Below are positions 43,893 through 54,609 of a stretch of 64,000 bases of DNA, in pieces. How positions within the stretch are numbered: position 1 is the first letter of the stretch; each line of letters begins with the position of its first letter. The notes below the pieces were generated by a model. It did no database searches. It was not told the DNA's origin and worked only from the letters and a program-made list of their open reading frames with translations. Origin of the DNA: Microdochium bolleyi (lineage: Eukaryota; Ascomycota; Sordariomycetes; Xylariales; Microdochiaceae); NCBI GenBank assembly GCA_001566295.1, contig KQ964256.1, positions 496,001-560,000 on the forward strand, written 5' to 3'. The translations under genes were made by a program, and so were the position numbers.

Positions 43893-44975
43893 CGGAGGTT
43901 TATTCTTTTGTTTCTCTTTCGAAGAAGTGGTGAGTGGACGAATGTCTTCCGCACGGACACGTTACACGCAACCCCATGTTTGAGCTGTCCATTTTGTCCT
44001 GATAACGCTCTCTCTTTGCTGCAACAACAGTCACAACATGAAGCAGCCCCTCTTTCTGAACTGAGCTCGACAGATACCGATGACAAAGAGGGCGGAAGCA
44101 GACACGATGGAGAACTCGGAAGAACGCGTGAGAAGGTTGCGAAGCTAGACTGTGGATGGGAAGATTATTGATGAGTCAGTAGCAAGACCGGGAAGAGACT
44201 CACCCAGTGCCAGAGGTCGAAGACCCTGCTGGACTGATGTGGCCTCGTACGGATTCTGAAGCTTACCAGAGTAGGCATACGTCACTCACGAGAAGCTCGG
44301 GATTCAGACTTCTCCAACGATAGTGTTGGTAGCTCAAAGGTGCACTACCCTAGGGACACCATATGCCCTCGGCTCGGACATGTTGCCGGGCCCACGTGAG
44401 CTCCCCAAAAATGGGGTTTGCAGCTGGCCGGTCGAAGCCGACAAGTCATTCCGACGGATGGGGCACTGGACGATACAGGAGCTGAGTCGTGCCAATGGCT
44501 CTTTTCAGTCTGGTTGCTGTGAGATGGCGTCAGGCTAAGCACGCACTAGTTATTGTTCCCACAAGCCACTCCCCGTTGCGGGAGAACCCTACTCCGTAAA
44601 CGACACGGATGACGATGTCCACAGGCCCAGCACCCCGGTAACCGTTGTGCGAGGGTCCCAAGGAAAAGCAATGAGCCCCCCCCGCGTGGAGCCGATCTGG
44701 AGAAACAGCGGTATACCCCAGGAAATCCCCACGTTCTCCGCATCTCTCTCCACCTCTGGCCCATGTCGGCAGTTCGGATGGTCTCGACTTCTGCTAAACA
44801 TTCTTCCTGCCATGCCTGCTGTTCCCATGTGCCCCCCGCATTCTCCAGCTTGGCCCCAGCCGGGCCGTTGGCTTTAAAATCCCGTCGTGGTTCCTGCCAA
44901 GACGGAACCACAGCTGCATCTCGGACATCGTTGCACCTCGAGAGGAAAACGAACACCAAGCCCAATTAACTCGTT
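43893..44975. other. Intergenic region upstream of the second carboxylesterase
   Basis: About 1.1 kb. No gene is supported. A C7 run lies near 44677 and the last 100 bp look like leader sequence. Confidence 0.5.
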
Positions 44976-46906
44976 ATGTTGTCTGTCCTGACTGCCAGTG
45001 CGGCTGCGCTGCTCGCGGCCTCGCCCGCTCTTGGTGCTGCCTATCCATCGAGCGGCAACGCCACTAACCCTGTCATCAACCTTGGCTCGGCTGGCTCGTA
45101 CCTGGGCGTGGTCCAGAACAATGGAACGTATGTCGACACTCTAACTCTAACCTTGCAGTCTTTTCCTTGTCCTTGATCGTCCCAAGACAAAGTAGCTGAC
45201 TCTGAACCTCTTGGGTTGCATAGTGTCGCCTCCTGGAAGGGTATCCCCTATGCCGAGCCCCCAGTCGGGTCGCTTCGCTTCATGCCTCCCAAGGCCCTAG
45301 GGGCTCGGGGCTCGGACGTCATTGACGTGACAGAGAATGCTCTGCGGTGTGTACAGTTCGCTGGCGCACCGTACGGGGTCGTCAACAGCAACATTGTCGG
45401 TCCACGCTCTGGCCCCGGGCAAGAGGACTGCCTCAAGTTATGGATCTGGAAGCCTGCCAAGGCCAAGGTTGGTGACAAGCTCCCCGTCATGTTCTACATC
45501 CACGGCGGCGGTCTGCAATACAGTGCGGCTCCCAACAACGACTTTAGCGACTGGGTCGGCCAGAGCCAGGACTTCATCGCCGTCAATGTCGGCTACCGCC
45601 TCGGAGCTCTTGGCTTCATGGCCCACCCTTCCCTGCCCTCCGCCAACGCAGGTCTGCTCGACCAGCGCCAGGCCCTCCGCTGGGTCAAGAAGAACATTGC
45701 AGCCTTTGGCGGCGACCCTGGTGACGTGACCATCATGGGCCAGTCCGGTGGTGGCTACGCCGTCGTCTCGCAGATGGTGCTCTATGACGGCGACAACCAG
45801 GGTCTGTTTTCCAAGGCTGTGCCCCGTTCCGTCCAGAGATCTCCCAGCTTCCGCGTCGACGAGCTCGCGGATCGCAACGCCGAGTACTTCAAGCTGCTCA
45901 ACTGCACTGACGGACAGGCTCAGTTGGCGTGCTTCCAAGGTGCCTCTGTTCCCGCCCTGGTGAATGCATACAACTCCTTGTCCAAATACAAGGCTTCTTC
46001 AGGGTATGAACCACCGCTCACTCGTATAAGCTGACAGAGAACCATTTCGTCGGCTAACGTTTTCTTCGTCCTGCCAGCGAATTCAAAAATCTCACCTTCG
46101 GCAGCTCAGCTGCCTTCTTGCCCATGATCGACGGCGTCACCCTGACCGACTCGGTCACACGGCTCTTCAAGAAGGGCAAAGTCGCCAAGGTCAAGACAGT
46201 TGTGGGATTCGTCAACGACGAGGGCGCCAACACAGCACCCCGCAACACGAGCGTCCTCGACTCGACCACAAACAGCATCTGGAACCTGACCGACAGCCAG
46301 GTCAAGCAGGTCGCCAGCTACTACCCTAGCAACTCCACCTTTGGCTACGCCAGCCCCGACAACTTCTTCCTGACAATCTTCAAGTCATACATCATGGCCC
46401 TCAGCCCCTTCGGGGAGCAGGGCATCACCGGCTCTGAGCGTCTCGTGAGTCGGTACATGTCAACGGCCATCGGCCAGGACAAAGTCTGGACATTCCGCTT
46501 CAACGCGCCCGGCGTCGGCACAAACTACTCCAGCACCAACCCTTACCCGCTCAACTACGTCGCCCACTCGGCCGACAACAGCTACCTCCAGAACGCCACG
46601 GCCGTCATGACTCCCTTCGAGAAGCGCCTCGCGCTAGAGTGGCGCGCCTACCTCGGGAGCTTCATCCGCTGTGGCGACCCGAACAAGCAGAAGCTCGCCA
46701 CCTCGCCCACCTGGCACACCTACGGCGCCCTGGGAGGAGGCGAGTATGTCGACTCCCCCGTGAGATTGGTCCCACAGTTCGCGTACCAGAGTAATGCGAA
46801 CGCGAGCTTGCCCACGAGCACACAGCTCGAGGTGTCGCAGAAGGCGCAGCTCGAGAGGGTGGACTGGTGGTTGACGGATGCCATCTTGGATGCTACTCGT
46901 GTGTGA
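44976..46906 (+). CDS. Secreted type-B carboxylesterase/lipase
   Basis: Exons 44976-45127, 45224-46003 and 46078-46906 give 586 residues. A signal peptide (MLSVLTASAAALLAASPALG) is followed by the family blocks: SWKGIPYAEPPVGSLRF, EDCLKLWIW, oxyanion loop YIHGGGL, NVGYRLGALGF, and nucleophile elbow GQSGGG with Ser at about 225. FVNDEGAN should hold the catalytic acid. Several Asn-X-Thr/Ser sites fit a secreted glycoprotein. Length is usual for fungal lipases or feruloyl/cholesterol esterases of this class, but the substrate cannot be told. It is complete, unlike the member at the left edge. Confidence 0.9.
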
Positions 46907-47803
46907 AGGAGGAGGCAGTACAGCGTACTTAATACTCCCTGCCTGTTCTATTCAATGTGTTGGAAAAGAAACAATGTCCCTCACTCCCAAGGTGTGAAGT
47001 GTCACAGCCTGCCATCACGAGCTGAAAGTCTATATTTAGTTAATGTTAAATGACTAGTCCTCTGCCTTCCAAGGTTCCCCTTGTCTTGTGTCGTGATTGG
47101 CATAACATGTTTTCTTGTTTAAATATGGAATCTAAAGATGATGTGACGCTGCGAAAACGATACCGTTATTGCAGTGGCCAGCAATAACGCCTTTTGCAAG
47201 TGGATTAGGATCGTCACAAATGAGTAATGGAGAGCTGAATGGGGGTCAGTGGTGAAGGTGGCGTGAGACCCCTGACGCTCATTCCACGGGCTTTGGAACA
47301 GGCAAGATGCTAAGAGCTACTCGTTTTGGTCCCCCGCAGGAGACTTGCGCGGCTGGTGATGGAAAAGACTAGGGGGTAGTCTACTCGACTGGAAATACTT
47401 TGCAGCTTCAAGAGCCACGTCGGAGATGTGTGTCTAGGAAAAGAGCCACAAAATCTTAGGGGCCGGCTGCCGAAGCCGTCTGCATAGCTGTCGAGGGAGA
47501 AGCATAATGTGGAGTGTGCCAGAAGCAAGACAGGTTGAACCTGCCTGTTGGCCGGGAGATCTTGAGACCACGGGCAGGCGCCAGGCCGTCGTATCTGGGG
47601 AAAGAGCACTGATTACTGAACTATGCCTTCCTTCAAGCGGTCCTGCCCAAGTCCTGACGCATGTCGGCTATGCCTTGACATCATCGGACCCGGTTAGCTC
47701 TCGCAGGTGGCAGAAACCTCATTTCCCTCATCTACCTCGAGCACAATTTTGCTTTTGGACTCTCACAGAAGGTAAAAGCATACACCAAGTCAGCTGAATA
47801 TTC
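46907..47803. other. Intergenic region
   Basis: It contains the 3' flank of the carboxylesterase and the promoter of BTB member E. Nothing else is seen. Confidence 0.5.
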
Positions 47804-48682
47804 ATGACGCAGACACGAGCTCGAGAAGATGCAGACGACCACTCGTTTCCGCGGCAAGACAAAGCCCCCCGGATGTCGTCAGTCCAGTGTCCCTCCAAGC
47901 CATGTCCGCTTGCTCGTGATCCGCTGACGAATAGCTTCGATAATCACAGACAATGCAACCGGTTCGTGACCCTCACAATCAAGATCGGCCAAGACTACCG
48001 AGTCCATGCCCATCTGCTTGTCCAATACTCGGACTACTTCCTCAAGGCTCTCAACAACAAGTCCTCGACCATGAAGTTCGAACTGGAGGGGCATGCCGAC
48101 AATATCACCGTTTCCATCTTGATCGACTGGGTGTACGCGAAGCAACACTACTCCGGTACGACCTTTCTAGATCAGATCCTGAGACACTTCCCGGCAAAAG
48201 GCTACACGGCGAGCCGGGCATGGCAGCTCGCAGAGCATCTCCAGATCCCGGAGCTGCAGAACGACTGCATGCGGGTCCTTTACACTACCAGGGAGCTGTA
48301 CACAATCATGGCGAGCAAGCACCTGGCACAAGCGCTCCCGAGCAACTCTATGGTGTTCCGGTTCTTTTGTGTGGCTCTGGCGGCGAAACTCGTGGGGGGC
48401 TCTGAGGACGAGAAGAGCATGAGGCGCTACACCTTGACCCTGACGCGTGACATCAATGCTGAGCTTGTGATCGCCATGTTCGTGGCGCGCAAGAACGAGA
48501 TTTGGAAGCACTACAGAATAGAAAACTTTCTGGTCTTAGAAAGCACAAACAAATCGGAGTATAATAAGATTTGGTCATGCAAACTGCCAGAATCGGTGCG
48601 GGAGGTAGCATTGTGTAGGAGAGCAAGTCGAAACACTTTTGTATCACTCCGTTTTTTCTCTATGGGGTCTCTGCTCCCGTAA
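47804..48682 (+). CDS. BTB/POZ family protein, array member E (only plus-strand member)
   Basis: By analogy with its paralogs exon 1 is 47804-47877 (74 nt, as in A and B) and exon 2 is 47950-48682, giving 268 residues; donor GTCAGT, acceptor CACAG|A, branch CTGAC. The 72-nt intron has no stop and a length divisible by three, so an unspliced 292-residue form is also possible. Exon 1 ends in FPRQDKAPRM, matching the family tail motif. BTB marks: IGQDYRVHAHLLVQYSDYFLKALN, FELEGHA, LIDWVYAK, WQLAEHLQIPELQND. The end extends further than in the other members. It is convergent with F, 119 bp away. Confidence 0.82.
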   Translation: MTQTRAREDADDHSFPRQDKAPRMSSVQCPSKPCPLARDPLTNSFDNHRQCNRFVTLTIKIGQDYRVHAHLLVQYSDYFLKALNNKSSTMKFELEGHADNITVSILIDWVYAKQHYSGTTFLDQILRHFPAKGYTASRAWQLAEHLQIPELQNDCMRVLYTTRELYTIMASKHLAQALPSNSMVFRFFCVALAAKLVGGSEDEKSMRRYTLTLTRDINAELVIAMFVARKNEIWKHYRIENFLVLESTNKSEYNKIWSCKLPESVREVALCRRASRNTFVSLRFFSMGSLLP

Positions 48683-48801
48683 TTGTGTTGATTGGCACAT
48701 TCACAAGTCCGACTATTTGTCCCCATTTCGAAAGGCTTACAGAGATTTCCCTCAGATCTCTCATGGCCTCCTCGTTGTGCGTACCTTGGGCTCGAGAACA
48801 C

Positions 48802-49583
48802 CTATGCTTTGCGTTTCGCCTTTTCAACTAGAAGATCCTCCAAAATATACCTCTCTGAGATGCTACCCTTCCCTGGCAGGAGGTGGGCGGCTACTGCCAC
48901 AACCATGTTCTGTGGAAGCTGTGTCAGCTCTCGGATGTTGCTCTCGTAAGTGTGGTGGGTTTTAGAAAGCGCTGAAGCTACCATCATGCAATGGAAGCGA
49001 AACAGCTGGGAGGTTTCTGGTAGATCCCGAGGGACCGGGCGAAAGTTCTTGATCGTGAAGCAACTCATCTCCCTTTGGTCACACAGCCTGCGCATAATAT
49101 CGTTCTGGAGGCATGGCATTTGAAGATGGTCGGCCAGCTGCCAAAGTCGGTACATCAGGCTAATCTGCGAGTGCACATCTCCGTCTAGGCTTCCAACGAT
49201 TCCAATCAAGAGCCGTGCTTGATCGGGCGAATATAGCTTTCCATACAGCCAATCTACCAGCATGCCCATAGTCTTCTCGTCTGCGGGCTCGGAAAGCTCG
49301 AAAGTCAAGCCGGACGCTTCAGTCATGCCGCTGTGCAGTGCTTTGAGGAAGTAGTCGGAGTACAGTATGAGGAGATGAGCATGGATCTTGAACACCTTGC
49401 CGGAAGGTATCCTAAAAACAACGACACGATCTGAGTGGTTCCTGGTGGTTTCCGGATATCAGCGGTTATGATTCTGCATAGAGGTGGGAGTGGGCGAGGA
49501 GCATCCTACGACAGTCTGGGGATCTTGTTTTCGCGTCTATACCCATTTGCGAAGTCATCTGGTCGGGCTCGTTTGCCTGCCAT
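48802..49583 (-). CDS. BTB/POZ family protein, array member F (intact)
   Basis: Exons 49583-49513 and 49441-48802 give 236 residues. Exon 1 (71 nt) codes MAGKRARPDDFANGYRRENK and ends in the shared KIPRL-like tail; the phase-2 splice uses a weak donor (GTCGTA). The BTB part has FRIPSGKVFKIHAHLL, YSDYFLKALHSGMTEASG, FELSEPA, LVDWLYGKLY and RLWQLADHLQMPCLQNDIMRRL. The C-terminal helices end in LPGKGSISERYILEDLL. It resembles G and E most. Confidence 0.8.
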
Positions 49584-50024
49584 GGTGATGTGCTCGCCTC
49601 AGATGAGCCTGCCGGCGGGTTATCGCCCTGCCTATACAGATCGGAGATGATCGTGCTGCCTGATTGATGCTTCGCTGTATTAAAGTGGCAGCTTGAAGAA
49701 GCAGCGCGGTCACAGGGCAGCTGTGTGGCGTGAGTTTGATGTGAGCTGCAGTTCAATGCTGGAGACGCGATCTTGCGCCACCAAACGCAGGAGAAGCTGT
49801 TGAAAGAATGGTGAGAAGCAAGACCTTGCTTGACCCCCGATCATCTGGAAAGCGCCACGCTGCAACTGGCATCCTTGGATCTCTGTGAACTCCACTGCTG
49901 CTATCCATCAAGAACCAAGTATCGTAATTGCGAAGCGCTGGCCTGCATACAGCCTGTGACATTGCTCGCCACGTTCGTTTTCCGCAAGTCCTGGAAATCC
50001 TCGTGGTCCCTGAACGGACACGAG
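49584..50024. other. Intergenic region between BTB members F and G
   Basis: The F promoter and G 3' flank. Nothing is recognised. Confidence 0.5.
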
Positions 50025-50768
50025 TCACTGCTCAGCCACGAGCAGCCTCTCAACTTCGAAGCCGGCCAAGCCATCCGTTGAATTTGACGCAAGATGCGTC
50101 GCGACTGCTAGCAGCATATCCTTATCCAAGCCCACCAAGCAGCGACTCTTCTCCTCCTCGGTCTCGGATGACTTAGCAATCTTCGCTGCGACCATCATGC
50201 TGTGAAATCGATAAAGTGTGCTTGCGGTCTACTAATGTACTGCTCAAGTGTGAAACGATCCCTCTTCAGATTTAGACGGCGCATAGTTACATTCTGAAGA
50301 CCGGGCATCTGTAGGTATTCTGCCAACTGCCATACCTCACAGAACATTGAGACAGTATTTTTGCCATCCTCAGCCCATCGTGAGCGAACAGCCTCAAAAG
50401 CAGAATCGCTCCCGGCGTAAGTTGTGGCATACAGCCAATCGACCATGAAGCCGACGGAAAGCTCTGTTGCATGCTCTTCGAGCTCGAAGACCATGCTCGA
50501 TGATTCTGACATCCCACTGTTCAGTGCCTTAAGAAAGTAGCCGGAATGTTGAACAAGGAGTTCGGAATGTAGGTGAAACTCCGTGCCGTCCGAGATCTTG
50601 ATGGTGACCAGCCGGCGTGAGTGGCTAGTGAGTCGATCATAATCGGTCAGTCTGTTGTGTCGGGGGACGGATATATTCTCAGCGGCATTACACTCACGAG
50701 ACCATGACCTTGGCTTGACGCTGAAACATTTTGGGATTACCATCTTCCCTCGACCTCTTGCCCTCCAT
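50025..50768 (-). pseudogene. BTB/POZ family, array member G, frameshifted
   Basis: Exon 1 is 50768-50698 (MEGKRSREDGNPKMFQRQAK), exon 2 starts at 50624; donor GTGAGT, acceptor ACTAG, phase 2. BTB marks: VTIKISDGTEFHLHSELL, SGYFLKALNSGMSESSS, FELEEHA, MVDWLYATTY, WQLAEYLQMPGLQN. After LEQYISRPQA the frame meets a stop at 50195. The family's next block (STLYRFHSMMVAAKIAK, then LVGLDKDMLLAVATHLA) is in another frame and ends at 50025. Joined length is 3n+2, so one base is missing or two are extra, somewhere near 50222-50235. No GT-AG pair there can repair it. Confidence 0.75.
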
Positions 50769-51524
50769 CGTGGCTGCTCAGGCTGTATGTCTGCCGATCA
50801 GGATCGGAGTTGCGGAAATGTCGACGAGCTCGATGGTAGGGCGAATCAAGAATCGCAAGACGACGTCAGCCTCGGGAGTCGAGACGAGGACGGTGCTCTA
50901 CGTGACAACAGTTGGTTGTGCGGATTGGTGTGATGCGAAGATATTTCTGGGGGAGGTGCGCAGGTGCTCGCGGAGACAGCTGAAACCACTTTTGACATTG
51001 TAAGGGCTGGAGCCCAGGATCAGAGTGGACGCGAGTGGTCAGAAAACCAAGGAATAACGTGAATCATCCCGAGGAAAGGGTGGGAGAGATGCAGCTTCTG
51101 ACGCCGCCTGCAATAGAGCTAGAGCTGTGTCCCGAGGGACCGGCTGTTGCTATGGTAAGATGACTCGGAAAGACCTTGCCATCTCAGGGCTGGATGCAGC
51201 ACTTAGTTCATCCGTGTCATCTATCGGCAAGTAGCTATTTCCGAATATACCCAGGCGTAGGACATCCCAGATACGCACAGGCGTCAATATTTTGTCATCG
51301 TATGGCAAGAAACAGACTGACATTCGAGAGGGCATGAAGATGATGATATCAACAGTGTTGTTTTATTGTTTTCTGCCTATAGAACAAGGGCCTAAGTGTG
51401 GTTTTGATGATTTCTGATCACAGACGGGCACAACAAAGACGAGCATGACATCTTCGAGAAGGGGCGATGCAAATGTCTCCGAATATCAAATTTCGCTATG
51501 CTTTTCAAGTAATGCCTTCACCCT
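50769..51524. other. Intergenic region at the right edge of the accessory island
   Basis: It contains the G promoter and the DBP7 3' flank. A 61-codon ATG frame on the minus strand (51335-51150) has no recognised similarity and is not called. Confidence 0.5.
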
Positions 51525-54047
51525 TCAACCAATGTTGAACTCGCTCGCGGCATTCATGGCCGCCATCATCTTCATCTTCATCCTCTTGGCTGCGTCCGCA
51601 TCCACGCCATTGCCACCACCACCACCCTCATCATCGCTGTCACCGCCACGAGCCCTCTTCATACCACCACCGCTGCCACCATCGCCACCGCCACTCTTCT
51701 TATCCCCGCTCTTGTGTATCCTCCTCTTCGCCGTGGGTCCCATGCCGATACCACCCGGTGCCTCGCGCAGGCCGAAGCTCTTGGCCGTGTGACCCAGGTG
51801 CAGCTGCCCAATGTCAAAGTGCTCGCGCTCCTCGCGGATGTGCGTCGCGTACGCGGCGATCTGGCCGCGGAACGCCTTGCGCGAGGACTCGAGGAGCTTG
51901 TTCGGCGGCTGGGCGCTGTTCTTGCCGCCCTTGCCGCCACTCTTGCCGCCGCTGTTGTTGTTCCTGGACATGGCGTTGCTGCCGGTGCCGATGGCTGACT
52001 CGTCTTGCTTGAGCAAGCGCTGCTCAATGTGCAGCTGCAGTGCCTCGGCGCGGGCGTTGGGGGACTGCTTCTCCGTGACGAGCGTCGGGGGACCCGCCTC
52101 CGCGGCGCCAGCTGTGTCAGCGGTGGCATCTGCAGATGGTGTTTCGGCTTCCCTTGGCAGGACGATGGGTGTGATGAAGCCCTTCTGCAGAATCGGCTCG
52201 AACGATGTTGTCGTCGAGTTTGTGGCGCTGAGGAGCTTGATGTACCCTTCCTCGCAGCCGGGCTGGAGGAACAGCACGGCTTTACCATTCCGTCCGGCAC
52301 GGGCGGTACGACCGACGCGGTGGACGTGGTCGGCTACGCAGAACGCCGGATCGTACTCGATGACGAGGTCTACTGCGGGCACGTCGAGACCGCGGGACGC
52401 GATGTCGGTCGTGATGAGCACACAGGGCTCCTTGGCGTCTCTGTACGCAGCGAGTGTGGCTGTACGGACAGGCTGCGCCAGCGAGCCGTGCAACTTGAGA
52501 AGCTTGACCGTCGCATTGGCCGGGCCGGTGATGTAGGCGGCGTCGGCGACAGTGTTGGCTGTGTGGGAGACCTTGTCGTCACCGGACAACTTGGGCGGCG
52601 GTCCGGAGCGGATGAGGTCGTAGTGGAAGTCGACGGACGCCGTGCAGGACATGAAGACGATGGCCTTCATGACAGATCCTTTTCTTGCGAACGACGACTT
52701 GAGCAGCGCGAGCAGCGTCACTAACCGCAGCTTGGCCGGTACAATCAAGAACGACTGCTTCAGCTGCGCGGGAGCCTGGAAGATGGCATCGGTCGTCTCG
52801 TCCGTCGTGTCGCCCTCGGCCTTGGAGGATGTGACGTGGATGGCGTCCTGCAGACTGATCTCGCCTAGCTTCTGCACGTTCATCTTCATCGTCGCCGAGC
52901 AGAGCACGGTGACTCTGCGCTGCGGGAGCTTGTCGAACTTAACGCCGTCCTTGTTCTCCGTCTTGAGCTCCTCGACCCGAATCTTGGTCACGATGCTCTT
53001 CAGCTCCTCTTCGAACCCAAGCTCCATGAGGCGATCGCCCTCGTCGAGGACCAGCCATCGCACGGTGCCCACGTCGAGCACCTTCGTGTTGTCAAGATGA
53101 TCCACTAACCGACCGGGCGTCGCGATCAGGATGTTCACACCCTTCCTCAGCCGCGACTTTTCCGCCTTCTTGCTCTCGCCACCCATAACCGTCGCGCTGA
53201 CGATCCACGGCGTACACCGCAGGAGCTTCTCCAGGACGTTCGCGATCTGCTTGCACAGCTCTCGCGTCGGCGCCAGGATCAGCGCAAACAGCCCTGAGTC
53301 GCGATGGATCTGCACGCCAGTCGCATTGCCGTCCTGGTCGTGGCTGAGCGCCAGGATCCGCTGGACAATGGGCAACAGGTACGCCAACGTCTTTCCGGAA
53401 CCCGTCTCGGCCTGGAGGAAGGCGTCTGTGTCCTCGGCGACGAGCGGCGCGATGGCGTTCTTCTGGATCGACGTGGGCGCCTTCATCTCGAGCTTCGACG
53501 AGAGGTGTTGCGCAATGCGCCGCGACAGCCCGAGCGCGTGGAAGTTGGCGGCCTCCTCGGACAGGGGCGCATTGGACGGCTTCGCTACTTCTTCGTTTTC
53601 CTTCTGTGCGGGTTCGTCCTCGAATACCGTCTTGGCGATGGGGTTCGCTGTGAAGAGCCGGGATGTTACACTGCCCGGAGGCTTGCCGGCGAATCTGTTC
53701 TGTGGCTTGTCCGTGCCGATGCTGCCCGGCGGGAGCTTGCCTGTTATGTACGATAGTGACTGCGACGAGGGGTTCGATCTCTGTGGTGGTCCGTCGGAGG
53801 TTCTTAGTCTCTTTGCCGGTCTCGAACTGTCGTCGTCGGCCCCCCTCCTATCATTGCCTCCGAAAGATCTCCGCCTATCGTCGTTGACGGGCGTGTCGTT
53901 GCTGCCCGACGAGGGCCCTGAGCGGCCCGTCTTCTCCTTGCGCTGGGCGTTGAGCCGGTCGCGCCATCGCCCGCCAGTGTATTTGACCTGTCGCTTCAAG
54001 GGCTCGTCACCGATGTCGAAGTTGAGGAGCATGCCCGAGTCCGCCAT
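51525..54047 (-). CDS. DBP7: DEAD-box RNA helicase Dbp7, 60S ribosome biogenesis
   Basis: A single exon coding 840 residues. The start is the ATG at 54047 (MADSGMLLNFDI). Helicase motifs: Q-type PTSIQ (191-195), I AETGSGKT (213-220), Ia APTREL (259-264), Ib TPGR (310-313), II DEGD (335-338), III SAT (384-386), and VI HRVGRTARAG in the second RecA domain. DEGD instead of DEAD in motif II is characteristic of the Dbp7/DDX31 branch. The N-terminal 160 residues are charged and Ser/Arg-rich, and the C-terminal end is Gly/Lys/Asp-rich, as is common in nucleolar helicases. Yeast Dbp7 acts on early pre-60S particles. Confidence 0.94.
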   Translation of the reverse strand: MADSGMLLNFDIGDEPLKRQVKYTGGRWRDRLNAQRKEKTGRSGPSSGSNDTPVNDDRRRSFGGNDRRGADDDSSRPAKRLRTSDGPPQRSNPSSQSLSYITGKLPPGSIGTDKPQNRFAGKPPGSVTSRLFTANPIAKTVFEDEPAQKENEEVAKPSNAPLSEEAANFHALGLSRRIAQHLSSKLEMKAPTSIQKNAIAPLVAEDTDAFLQAETGSGKTLAYLLPIVQRILALSHDQDGNATGVQIHRDSGLFALILAPTRELCKQIANVLEKLLRCTPWIVSATVMGGESKKAEKSRLRKGVNILIATPGRLVDHLDNTKVLDVGTVRWLVLDEGDRLMELGFEEELKSIVTKIRVEELKTENKDGVKFDKLPQRRVTVLCSATMKMNVQKLGEISLQDAIHVTSSKAEGDTTDETTDAIFQAPAQLKQSFLIVPAKLRLVTLLALLKSSFARKGSVMKAIVFMSCTASVDFHYDLIRSGPPPKLSGDDKVSHTANTVADAAYITGPANATVKLLKLHGSLAQPVRTATLAAYRDAKEPCVLITTDIASRGLDVPAVDLVIEYDPAFCVADHVHRVGRTARAGRNGKAVLFLQPGCEEGYIKLLSATNSTTTSFEPILQKGFITPIVLPREAETPSADATADTAGAAEAGPPTLVTEKQSPNARAEALQLHIEQRLLKQDESAIGTGSNAMSRNNNSGGKSGGKGGKNSAQPPNKLLESSRKAFRGQIAAYATHIREEREHFDIGQLHLGHTAKSFGLREAPGGIGMGPTAKRRIHKSGDKKSGGGDGGSGGGMKRARGGDSDDEGGGGGNGVDADAAKRMKMKMMAAMNAASEFNIG

Positions 54048-54609
54048 CTTGAGTTGTTCTGGCACGCAGGTACTGCGCTGTCAATGTCGGAGGTATTCGA
54101 GTTGGTGGGCGGGTTGTGCCTTGGGGTGTTGTGGCAGACGAGTGCAGCTTGCAACTGCTGCTAGTGACGCCGGCAGAAAATGTCCAACTTTTTGGCGGTA
54201 AACTTTTGCGACCCCAAGCGGGCTGGCTGGCACGGGCTGGGTCTCAAGGTGGGGCGCGGCGCAGGACCCCTGTCCGATCAGATGCGCCCTGAACCAGACC
54301 TCGGGAACCACAAATCGGACCTCAATCGAGACTTGGCATCTGCCCAAGATCCAAATTCTCCTTTGATACCAGAGTAGCGACGTTGTGAAAGACGAATAAC
54401 TCAGTTGAAATGGCAATAGGATTCATCCAAAACCCCCAGTTGTCGTCATGATAATGCTTGGGCCAGATCAGGCCAAGATACATCACCACACGTCCTCTAC
54501 CAGGATCTCCATGCGACAAGAACAACTAACACACTGATGCAAAGCTCGCTTATTATAATCGATATCATGCTCTGGTCTATCTAAATGCACCCGATCTTAT
54601 AACCCCTGC
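54048..54609. other. Intergenic region between TRS85 and DBP7
   Basis: The DBP7 promoter and leader, and the TRS85 3' flank. Nothing else is recognised. Confidence 0.5.

Noticed and set aside
30755..50768. RIP as the cause of the BTB lesions
   Set aside because: The lesions are a C-to-A transversion and single-base indels, not C-to-T/G-to-A transitions, and no strong AT skew is seen in the copies.
51150..51335. 61-codon ATG frame on the minus strand
   Set aside because: No similarity, no splice partner, and lies in the DBP7 3' flank.
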